A stretch of DNA of 8,604 nucleotides, taken from positions 1 through 8,604 of the forward strand of contig JABGQJ010000308.1 of NCBI GenBank assembly GCA_018648945.1, written 5' to 3'. A model generated the notes under the pieces. It saw only the letters and a program-made list of their open reading frames with translations. It did not search any database and was not told the DNA's origin. The stretch is from Victivallales bacterium. GTDB lineage: Bacteria; Verrucomicrobiota; Lentisphaeria; Oligosphaerales; Lenti-02. Shown piece after piece: positions 1 to 6,740 of the stretch; the first letter of the stretch is position 1, and the number at the start of each line of letters is the position of its first letter. The translations under genes were made by a program, and so were the position numbers.

Positions 1-2047
1 CCTCCCAGCGTTCTACCCATTCGTCCCAATTGGTGAAATCGAGGTCGCCGGGGTTGGTGAGACTGCCCTGTTCGTCGAAGGTGGCGCCCTTGGGGGTGAC
101 CGCACTGGTGGCCCAGGGGGTGTCTGCATGGTACTCGCGGAGCATGGCCACGAGCTTGTCGACGTTGCCGGGGGCGCGGTAGTAGGCAGCGCTACCGTTG
201 GTGTAGTCCCAGCCGCCGAAAGACATGGTGACCTGTTCGGGGAAGTCGAGATCGGCCACGCGGACGGTCAGGGGGATGGTTTGCGACCAGCCCTTGGCGG
301 TCAGGCGCACCGTGCCTTGGTACTCGCCAGCCAGGGGCTTGGCGGGCTTCTCGATGGAGATCCAGACCTGCTTGCTGCAACCGGCGGGGACGCTGACGAA
401 GGCGCCATCGGCGTTCTTGCGGGCCTCGGGCAGAGCGGCGGCGATGGGAATGCGCGTGCGGGTATCGGTGAAGAGCACGTCACGGACGCTGATCGACAGG
501 TCTTCGGGCAGGCCTTGGATGGCGATGGTGACATCTTTCGCCTGCGCCGTGGCATTGAGCAGGTTGAAGGCTTCGGCGCGGACTTCGTTGCGCATGAGAT
601 CGATGCGCATGGGAGTGATCTTGGCCGGGGCTTCCGGAGCGTCGGTGGGCTGCAGGGGATCCCACCGGTTGGCCTGCCAGACGCTGAGGCCGTTGAAGCC
701 GCGGGACTGGAGCAGTGGCGCGTTCATCGCATAGATGTCGGCATGTAGGTCGTTGAGGGGGAGAACCGTACGGAACTGATCGGGGATCTGGTTGGGTATG
801 GTCTCGATGCGCTTGGCCAGGAGGTCGGTCTGGGCCAGCAAGGTCTTGCTCGCGGGGGCAGGCAGGCCTGCCTCGCGGATTGCGGTCTGGGCGGCCGCCA
901 GATCGCTTGCCAGACGCCAGCGGATGCTGCCGACGATCTTGGTTTCCAGGAAGAAGTCCTTGGCGCTGGTCACAGGCTTTCCCTGGGGGGGAAGTGCGCG
1001 CCACTCGTCCTTGCCCCGGTAGACCTCGATCTCGTCCATGAAGCAATAGGGCGTCTGGGCGACCATGACCTGGACGTAGCGCCCGCAGGCCTTCAGGTCG
1101 GCGGTGGCAAAGCGGTGGGTGGAGTACTTGTCGGCGGACGGCAACCCATGCTTCAGGGAGAGGCTGATGATGTCGCCGAGGGAACGCCAGTTCTTGCCGT
1201 CGTCGCTGACCAAGACAAAGATCGTTTCGGGCCAAGTGACCCCGGCCGCCCCGGCGGCAGTGCTGAGGGACACGCCTGCGATGGCCTCGATCTTGCCCAG
1301 GTCGATGGTGACCATGGCTGGGTAGGCGCGGCTGTAGCCGACGGTGGTCATCTGGGTCCAGAAGTAGCCGACCGTATAGGTGCCGTCGGTGAGCTGGATC
1401 TTGTCGTCGGCATCGGTGCAAAGCCTGTAGCTGGGACGGGGGCTCAGCGTGTAGGGCTTGTCCAGGGCGATGTTGGGCCCGGGGGCCACGAAGGGCACGG
1501 CGGGGGCAGTTTCCTTGGGTTCCTGGTCGGCGCGGTAGACCTGGATGGCGTCGAACCCAGCCATCCCGACCACGCTCTTGGCGGATCTGGCCATGCTGGC
1601 ATCGCCATGGAGCTGCACCTCGAACGTACGGGCACCGCCGCTGTTGAAGGTGATCCGCTGGCGCTGCCATTTCTCGGAATTGGCGTTCACGCGCGCCGCC
1701 GGGGTCTTCATGCCCTGGGCGTAGATGGCCACGTAGGGCCGGGTCGTGCCGTCGCCCTTGAGCCCGGCGAGGAGTACGTATTGCGTGTTGGGCACGCACT
1801 GGAAGCTCTGCGTGACTGGCAGGCAGGGCACGCCTGCCTTCTCCGCTACATAGCGTAGGGAATCGTTGCTGGCCAGCCCGTCGATGTTGACGTAGCCGTA
1901 GAGTTCGCGCCCCTTGGTGCACTCCCAACCGGTGGGCCACTTGGTTCCTTCGGCAATATCCGAGAACCCGGCGTTCTTGAGCAGGCCCTGGCCCCAGAGC
2001 ATGGGGGAGACGATCACGGCGACGGCAAGAAGGATGGCGCGGTTCAT
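1..2047 (-). CDS. Secreted multi-domain glycoside-hydrolase-like protein (3' end outside window)
   Basis: The frame is open from ATG at 2047 to the left edge (682 codons read without a stop), so the C-terminus is missing. The first ~20 residues are a signal peptide (MNRAILLAVAVIV, then a cut near G19-Q20). Residues ~24-172 look like a jelly-roll carbohydrate-binding module: an N-A-G-F opening, W-P-T-G-W, and a late G-F-D-A-I-Q-V-Y strand. Residues ~190-345 look like a discoidin/F5/8 type C domain: N-I-A-L-D-K-P start, T-I-D-L-G-K, V-S-D-D-G-K-N-W, R-Y-V-Q-V, and an E-I-E-V-Y-R-G end. A helical linker (~350-425) follows. Residues ~572-602 carry the G-E-Y-x-G-T-V ... P-L-T-V-R-V-A-D-L-D-F-P pattern that precedes DUF4091/GH-type barrels, and M607-S-F-G-G-W may be the first barrel strand. 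The GGAGA site supports the start. It is divergent from another secreted glycosidase-like gene. CDS call is sure; the catalytic family is inferred, since the active site lies outside. Confidence 0.9.
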   Translation of the reverse strand, partial: MNRAILLAVAVIVSPMLWGQGLLKNAGFSDIAEGTKWPTGWECTKGRELYGYVNIDGLASNDSLRYVAEKAGVPCLPVTQSFQCVPNTQYVLLAGLKGDGTTRPYVAIYAQGMKTPAARVNANSEKWQRQRITFNSGGARTFEVQLHGDASMARSAKSVVGMAGFDAIQVYRADQEPKETAPAVPFVAPGPNIALDKPYTLSPRPSYRLCTDADDKIQLTDGTYTVGYFWTQMTTVGYSRAYPAMVTIDLGKIEAIAGVSLSTAAGAAGVTWPETIFVLVSDDGKNWRSLGDIISLSLKHGLPSADKYSTHRFATADLKACGRYVQVMVAQTPYCFMDEIEVYRGKDEWRALPPQGKPVTSAKDFFLETKIVGSIRWRLASDLAAAQTAIREAGLPAPASKTLLAQTDLLAKRIETIPNQIPDQFRTVLPLNDLHADIYAMNAPLLQSRGFNGLSVWQANRWDPLQPTDAPEAPAKITPMRIDLMRNEVRAEAFNLLNATAQAKDVTIAIQGLPEDLSISVRDVLFTDTRTRIPIAAALPEARKNADGAFVSVPAGCSKQVWISIEKPAKPLAGEYQGTVRLTAKGWSQTIPLTVRVADLDFPEQVTMSFGGWDYTNGSAAYYRAPGNVDKLVAMLREYHADTPWATSAVTPKGATFDEQGSLTNPGDLDFTNWDEWVERWE

Positions 2048-2055
2048 ATTCGCAA

Positions 2056-2060
2056 TCTCC
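2056..2060 (-). promoter_or_regulatory. Ribosome binding site of the left-hand gene
   Basis: On the minus strand this reads GGAGA, 8 bases before the ATG at 2047. It favours this ATG over any upstream start in other frames. Confidence 0.6.
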
Positions 2061-2092
2061 GAATGACACACCGATACGTACGCTTCCGCTGC

Positions 2093-2100
2093 ACTATACT
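2093..2100. promoter_or_regulatory. Candidate overlapping divergent -10 elements
   Basis: The bases ACTATACT read TATAGT on the minus strand and TATACT on the plus strand, each one base from the TATAAT consensus. The minus-strand copy lies about 45 bases before the left gene's ATG and fits its promoter best. I found no convincing -35 hexamer at 16-18 bases on either strand. This is a weak, sequence-only call. Confidence 0.25.
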
Positions 2101-2400
2101 TGGTTTTGCCGCGAGGGCTTGTCGTTGTCCGACGATCCTGTCGCAGGCTGATCAGACGTCGGCCCCATGCCGGGATCTCAGCATGGTGACAACGCGGCGC
2201 CCTGGTCCTGGATGACCACACGATTGCCAGGGCCGTGTTCAGATGGTAGTGGCGAAGGGACTCGTTCGCCTCCAGGGAACCGACTTGGTTCGCCAATTCG
2301 GGCTTTGCCACGCCCCCGACGACGGCTGTGTGTCCGCCGTCTGTGGATGTATGGTAGCTTGTTGGTTGGGCGACAGGGAGTATCGTGTGATGAACGTGAT
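2101..2400. promoter_or_regulatory. Divergent intergenic region with small inverted and direct repeats
   Basis: No convincing gene lies between the two divergent secreted-protein genes; frames open here are out-of-frame extensions over the DUF4832 gene. Several short dyads are visible: CCATGC/GCATGG at 2165-2170 and 2181-2186; TGGTC/GACCA at 2203-2207 and 2214-2218; GGCGAA/TTCGCC at 2251-2256 and 2265-2270; and the 8-bp palindrome CTGATCAG at 2148-2155. GTTCGCC occurs twice in direct orientation (2264-2270, 2288-2294). The region is a plausible site for regulators of both genes. None of the dyads is followed by a clear T-run, so none looks like an intrinsic terminator. Confidence 0.35.
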
Positions 2401-2405
2401 GGAGG
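2401..2405 (+). promoter_or_regulatory. Ribosome binding site that sets the DUF4832 gene start
   Basis: GGAGG lies 9 bases before the ATG at 2415 but only 3 bases before an in-frame TTG at 2409. Spacing therefore favours ATG 2415. An in-frame TGA at 2397-2399 rules out any earlier start. Confidence 0.65.
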
Positions 2406-2414
2406 CCTTTGCCG

Positions 2415-4658
2415 ATGGCGAACCGGTCGATTCTTGTCGTTCTATGCTGGGCTGGCGCGGTACTTGCGGCGCCTGCGGGCGGGTTGCAGCAGCGCGTGTT
2501 CGCGGACAATGGTGCCGAACTGCGCAATCCCGGCATGGGCTGGGTATTGCACTACTACGACAATGTGCCGGCGAACTACGGCTCTCGGTTGGCACCGTCG
2601 GACACGCTGGACGAGTGGCCCGGCCTGGGGGCCACCTACTTGCGCATTCCCTGGGCCTGGATCGAGCCCCAGGAAGGGGAGTACCGCTGGAGTGTGCTGG
2701 ACACGCCTCTGCGCCGGTACGCCGCAAAGGGACTGCCGGCCGGGATTCGCATCTCCTGTTCGGAGAGCTGGACGGCATATGGCACGCCGGAATGGGTGCG
2801 CCTGGCCGGGGCCAAGGGCTACCAGTTCCGCCCTGGTAAGGGCATTCAGGAGAATGGCCCGTTCTGGGAGCCTGACTACGACGATCCCGTATTCCTGGCG
2901 AAGCTGGAGGTCTTCGTCAAGGCCCTGGCTGCGCGCTACGATGGGAACCCGGACGTGGCGTTCGTGGATGTCGGCTCGTTCGGCGTCTGGGGCGAGGGAC
3001 ATACCTGGGCCAGCACGCGCAAGGCCTATCCCAGGGCCACGGTGAAACGGCATGTGAGTCTCTGGTGCAAGCATTTCCGCAAGACGCCGGTATTGGCCAT
3101 CGATGACTTCCTGTCCCGCCCGGGGACAAGGCCGGTGCTGGTCCCGGGACTGCAGCGCGCGTCCTTTGATCTGGTCCTACCCATGGGCTGGCGGGGACGG
3201 GAGTTCGTGGTGCGTGCGGGGTTGTGGCAACGGGGCTCTGGCGGTCCCAAGGGGCGGCGGCAGCCGCTGGTGGACGACGGCGAAGCCACGACCCACCTCG
3301 CACGTCTGCGTATCGGGGCGGATGGCATGCCCACTGCGGTCGCCCTGGCGCCGGCGTTCCCGTCGGCCTTGCCCAAGGGGGTGGATGTGGCCTTGCGTTT
3401 TGCGGGTCTGCGGCATGATCCAGTGCAGCAACCCCATTCACTGAAGCTGGATGTGGAGGTGCGCGTCGCGACAGGCGTGCCGACGGATGCGGGCGTATTC
3501 ATGCATCTGATCGATGCGGAAACAGGCAAGGAGACCTTCGTGCCCCGGAGCGAGCGCGAGGACGAGGAGTTGACGCAGTGGTTGGCCGAGCAGGGCGTGG
3601 GCTTGCGCGACGACAGCATTCTCGTGCAGGGCGGGGGCGCAGGCTATTTCCACGCGGCCATGGCGCAACGTTTCTGGCCGCGCCGGCCCATCGTCCTGGA
3701 GTCCGAGCACTATGGAGGGTCGAAGGGGCGAGGTTGCTGGGGGGATGGCTCGGGCTTCCTGCAGGCGGTGGAGGACTACCACGCCAGCTATGCGTCCATC
3801 CACTGGTGGCCCCATGAGTTCCTGGCAGCCAATCGGGAACTGGTTCGCCAGATCAACCGGCGCATTGGCTATCGGCTGGTGCCTGGTGAGGTGGCTTGGA
3901 CCGAGGGCCTGCGGTTGGGCGGGAAATTCATCGTGCAGTGGCAATGGCGCAATGTGGGGGTGGCACCGCCGTACCGATCGCTCTTCCCTGCCGTGACCCT
4001 GAAGGACAGGCAAGGCGGTGTGGTGGCGGTATTCGTGGACGAGAGGCTGGATCTGCGCCGACTTCCGGTTCAGGCTCGGGGGCGGACAGAACCACAGGGC
4101 GGGGGGATCAGCCAGGCGTTGCCTTTCCAGGCAGCCGGGGGGACCTACGACGTCTTCCTTTCGGTGGGGGATCGACTTGGCAGGCCTCTGGTGGCCTTGC
4201 CGCTGGCCGCTGGGGATGGAGCGCGTCGCTATCGGGTGGGCAACTGCGCGGTCCTTGGTGACTATGCGGTCGATCTGGTCCGTGCCCGCACGGATGGCAA
4301 GGAGTTGCGCTTTGAGCTGAAGTGGCAACCCCACGCCGTCCTGCCGGAGTCGGCGACCCCCTTTCTCCATCTGGACAGCGCCGGCAAGCTCGCGTTGGCG
4401 GCGGGAGTGGCGGACGGAGTGGACCTGGCTTTGCTGCGCAGTGGCGAGGAACAGGTCACCACGCATGTTCTGCGGGTGCCGGATGGTGTTGTGAGCCCCC
4501 TGAATCTGCGGGTTGGGCTTTGGTGTCCCGACCGCCTGGGGCGTGCCGACGAACGGTTGCGCCCCGACGTCGGTCTGGGGGATGGGCGCGTGGATATCGG
4601 CAGTTGGCGGCAAGAGGGGAAGCAGTGGCAGTTCCGGCTGAAGGGAGGGGTGCCTTGA
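2415..4658 (+). CDS. Secreted DUF4832-type TIM-barrel protein, probable glycosidase
   Basis: The product is 747 residues from ATG 2415. Residues 1-20 are a signal peptide (hydrophobic core ILVVLCWAGAVLAA); C11 lacks a lipobox context, so export is likely by signal peptidase I. The mature protein opens with L-R-N-P-G-M-G-W, then barrel strands such as Y-L-R-I-P-W-A-W-I-E-P-Q-E-G (75-88), as in GH42- and DUF4832/DUF4874-like proteins. E194 in V-W-G-E-G is a candidate acid/base; E429 or E431 in V-L-E-S-E-H-Y is a candidate nucleophile. Residues ~385-490 match DUF4832 style (G-L-R-D-D-S-I, then W-W-P-H-E-F). Two C-terminal beta-sandwich modules follow, ~497-613 and ~616-735. Residues ~236-382 interrupt the barrel and look like pieces of those modules. 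It is followed directly by a coupled gene. Substrate is unknown; the hydrolase role is inferred from fold and export. Confidence 0.88.
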   Translation: MANRSILVVLCWAGAVLAAPAGGLQQRVFADNGAELRNPGMGWVLHYYDNVPANYGSRLAPSDTLDEWPGLGATYLRIPWAWIEPQEGEYRWSVLDTPLRRYAAKGLPAGIRISCSESWTAYGTPEWVRLAGAKGYQFRPGKGIQENGPFWEPDYDDPVFLAKLEVFVKALAARYDGNPDVAFVDVGSFGVWGEGHTWASTRKAYPRATVKRHVSLWCKHFRKTPVLAIDDFLSRPGTRPVLVPGLQRASFDLVLPMGWRGREFVVRAGLWQRGSGGPKGRRQPLVDDGEATTHLARLRIGADGMPTAVALAPAFPSALPKGVDVALRFAGLRHDPVQQPHSLKLDVEVRVATGVPTDAGVFMHLIDAETGKETFVPRSEREDEELTQWLAEQGVGLRDDSILVQGGGAGYFHAAMAQRFWPRRPIVLESEHYGGSKGRGCWGDGSGFLQAVEDYHASYASIHWWPHEFLAANRELVRQINRRIGYRLVPGEVAWTEGLRLGGKFIVQWQWRNVGVAPPYRSLFPAVTLKDRQGGVVAVFVDERLDLRRLPVQARGRTEPQGGGISQALPFQAAGGTYDVFLSVGDRLGRPLVALPLAAGDGARRYRVGNCAVLGDYAVDLVRARTDGKELRFELKWQPHAVLPESATPFLHLDSAGKLALAAGVADGVDLALLRSGEEQVTTHVLRVPDGVVSPLNLRVGLWCPDRLGRADERLRPDVGLGDGRVDIGSWRQEGKQWQFRLKGGVP
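4643..4650 (+). promoter_or_regulatory. Ribosome binding site for the TTG-started zinc-ribbon gene
   Basis: GGGAGGGG lies inside the last codons of the DUF4832 gene. Its GGAGG core (4644-4648) is 6 bases before TTG 4655. This supports TTG as the start and reinitiation by ribosomes that finish the upstream gene. Confidence 0.6.
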
Positions 4659-6736
4659 TCCTGAAATTCGTTTGTCCCGAGTGCGGCCAGAAGCTGGAGG
4701 CCGCCACCGAGATGGGTGGCAAGGGGGTGACGTGTCCCAGTTGCGCTCTCCAGTTCGCCGTGCCCACGTCGGGTAGCGAACGAGTTCTGAAGCCCCCCCT
4801 TGCGCTCCTCCACAAGGAGCCTCCCCCGGCCCGTTCCACGCCGGAGTTGCCGATTCCCGATGTGGCCCCGCCAACGCCCCTGGTCGAGTTGCCGAAGGTA
4901 TTCCTGCCCGCTCGACCGGCTCCTCCGGAAGACGTGGACGAGGAGGTGTCGCGTCTCTTGGCGGAGTGTGATCCCGCTTTGCTGGCGCCTATCATTGTCA
5001 AGGAGCCTGCTCCCGAACCCGCACCGACAGAGGCCGGATCTGCGGGACCTGGAAAAGCGGAGGCGCGCCCGAGGCGCGTGCCCCTGTGGGTGGTTCTGGG
5101 GGGGGGCGTGCTGTTGACGGCGCTATTGATTTTCGGCGTGTTTCTCCTGCCCGGCATGCGGCGCAAGGCAGAGAATGTCGCAGTGCTTCTCAAGCTGTTT
5201 TCCCGGCTGCAGGAAGAGGTGGACGAGATCGAGGGCGCGTTGGACCCTCCCCAGGCTCCGGTTCCGCAACCCGTCGCTCCCGGCAGAAGCGAAGCCGTCT
5301 GTTTCCATGAGCTGGGCACGGAGAGCCTGGCCCCGCTGCCATTGAGCGCCAAACGAGCCGCTATCCTGAAGACGTATCTGGCCGAGTTCCCCTCGGGGCA
5401 GCACCGGGACAAGGCACTGATCTTCGCCTTGCAGGAGACGAACCGGGCCATGCTGGAGAAGGGCGAGCTTGCCGAACAGACGTGTGCTATGTACCGGGAA
5501 TCCGGCAGGTTGGCACTGGCGGAGGTGCTCTCTCGCCGCCCTGAGGATCGCCAAGGCGTCCAGGAAATGAGGGTTCTCGTCACCGCTCTCTGCGGCGAAC
5601 AGCCCACTGTTGAGCGGTTGGACTGGGCGTTCTCGCTCAGCAGAGAGCATGATATGCCCCCGGTGGAGAAGGTTGCCATGCTCCGCGCCGGGCTGTCGGA
5701 GCAGACGCCGGACAGCCACCGTGAGCCACTCGTCGAGCTGCTGTCCGATTGCGCCCTGGAGATTCCTCTGGCAGAGTGGGACGAGGCGCTGATGGCGGTG
5801 GTGGTGGCGCACGCATTCCACAGCGCCGAGCACAAGCCGGGCCAGGGGCAGAAACTGCTTCGCCTCGCGCGCAGGCTCCACGACTTCGGACAGGACGAGG
5901 CATCGCTGCATCTGTTGGGCATCCTGCTTCGCCACCATCCGTCGGGTGAGATCCGGGATCTCGCGACCCGTCTGCAGATTGCCTGGGACCGGGGACTGGC
6001 CGCTGTTGCTCGTGAGGAGGTGCTCGAGGAGGCGCGTCAGCGGCATCGGCGGGAACTGCCCGCCGTTCTTGCCACGATCAACCGGCGGAAACTGGCGGCG
6101 CGGTTCGGCCTGCCATACCCTCTGCCACCATCGCCGTCGCGGTCGGTCGAGGACGCGCTGGCGACGGCCACTGCCGCGATCAGCAAGGCGGTTGCCAAGG
6201 CCTTCCCCGACGGCCGCTTGCAGGAGCTTCGGAAGGAAGCGGAGAAGCGGTATCAGCCCTATCGCATCGGCGAGGAGGTGACGGTCCGTATCCAGCGGGG
6301 GAACCATGGGCACGAGACGGTGACAGGGCGCTTTTCTTCGCGCAATGCGAGCCATGTTCGGCTCGGCAACCGGGACGTTCTGCTGGCGGACCTGGATGGG
6401 GTGATCCGCGTCCGCTTCGATCCGGATGAGTGCGAGCGGGAGCGGGAGACCGTGATCCAGCAGGGGAAGGCAGCGTTCATCAGGCAGCGGGAAGCATCCC
6501 GCCGTCGCCTCCTGGCGGCGGCCAGGACCACCGCCCCGCGCGCGGCTGGCTACGTCCTCTGGCGTGGTCGTTGGCGCGATCCGCAGGAGCTGTTTTCCCA
6601 GGCTCTGGAGAGTGCGGCCGAGGCCAAGAGCAAGGCCTTGCTGCGGCGGGTCAGTGACGAGATGTTCATCAGGGCCGGTTTCCGGGTGAAGGATGGGGAG
6701 TGGGTTCCCGGGCTTCCCATCATGCCGGAGGAGTGA
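4655..6736 (+). CDS. Zinc-ribbon, single-pass membrane protein with large helical domain; function unknown
   Basis: The product is 693 residues from TTG 4655. The frame is open further upstream, but the zinc ribbon begins right after this TTG and a strong GGAGG precedes it. TTGA joins this start to the previous stop. Cysteines 7, 10, 27 and 30 form a CPxC-x16-CPxC zinc ribbon, a common N-terminal tag in Planctomycetes and Lentisphaerae membrane proteins. Residues ~31-141 are Pro/Glu-rich and disordered-looking. A transmembrane helix spans ~143-166, followed by R-R-K. Residues ~170-530 are mostly helical, perhaps TPR-like. Residues ~535-590 look like a small beta (SH3-like) domain (R-I-G-E-E-V-T-V-R, then L-A-D-L-D). 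Two similar G-[YF]-x5-G-x-W motifs end the protein (632-640 and 675-683). The ribbon probably faces the cytoplasm. I do not recognise a named family; coupling suggests a link to the upstream enzyme, which is inference. Confidence 0.85.
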   Translation: MILKFVCPECGQKLEAATEMGGKGVTCPSCALQFAVPTSGSERVLKPPLALLHKEPPPARSTPELPIPDVAPPTPLVELPKVFLPARPAPPEDVDEEVSRLLAECDPALLAPIIVKEPAPEPAPTEAGSAGPGKAEARPRRVPLWVVLGGGVLLTALLIFGVFLLPGMRRKAENVAVLLKLFSRLQEEVDEIEGALDPPQAPVPQPVAPGRSEAVCFHELGTESLAPLPLSAKRAAILKTYLAEFPSGQHRDKALIFALQETNRAMLEKGELAEQTCAMYRESGRLALAEVLSRRPEDRQGVQEMRVLVTALCGEQPTVERLDWAFSLSREHDMPPVEKVAMLRAGLSEQTPDSHREPLVELLSDCALEIPLAEWDEALMAVVVAHAFHSAEHKPGQGQKLLRLARRLHDFGQDEASLHLLGILLRHHPSGEIRDLATRLQIAWDRGLAAVAREEVLEEARQRHRRELPAVLATINRRKLAARFGLPYPLPPSPSRSVEDALATATAAISKAVAKAFPDGRLQELRKEAEKRYQPYRIGEEVTVRIQRGNHGHETVTGRFSSRNASHVRLGNRDVLLADLDGVIRVRFDPDECERERETVIQQGKAAFIRQREASRRRLLAAARTTAPRAAGYVLWRGRWRDPQELFSQALESAAEAKSKALLRRVSDEMFIRAGFRVKDGEWVPGLPIMPEE
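5098..5106 (+). repeat. Nine-G homopolymer inside the membrane-helix coding region
   Basis: Nine consecutive G bases encode the end of L148 and G149-G151 of the transmembrane helix. A one-base gain or loss here would shift into frames that stop at about 5117 or 5310, truncating the protein in or just after the helix. The tract itself is certain; any role is not. Confidence 0.8.
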
Positions 6737-6740
6737 CCGA

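Noticed and set aside
480..2069. 529-codon minus-strand frame beginning at 2069
   Set aside because: It is a different frame of the left-hand gene. Its product is Arg/Pro-rich with no domains, while the frame from ATG 2047 gives a signal peptide and two recognisable modules.
2148..2160. CTGATCAG and GACGTC palindromes considered as operator sites
   Set aside because: Too short to mean anything alone; mentioned only as part of the intergenic description.
2167..3045. Plus-strand frames starting at 2167 and 2243 in the intergenic region
   Set aside because: Both run out of frame into the DUF4832 gene, with low-information Arg/Trp/Gly-rich products and no ribosome binding site.
4322..4654. Upstream extension of the zinc-ribbon frame to 4322
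   Set aside because: This stretch overlaps the DUF4832 gene's C-terminal module, reads as Arg/Gly-rich noise, and the zinc ribbon starts right after TTG 4655 with a good ribosome binding site.
3438..4874. 478-codon open frame on the minus strand opposite the DUF4832 gene
   Set aside because: It lies fully antisense to and across two well-supported genes, has no recognisable domain, and long antisense frames are expected in G+C-rich DNA.
4456..5922. 488-codon open frame on the minus strand
   Set aside because: Ser/Arg-rich composition without domains, opposite the zinc-ribbon gene with its clear cysteine motifs and membrane helix.
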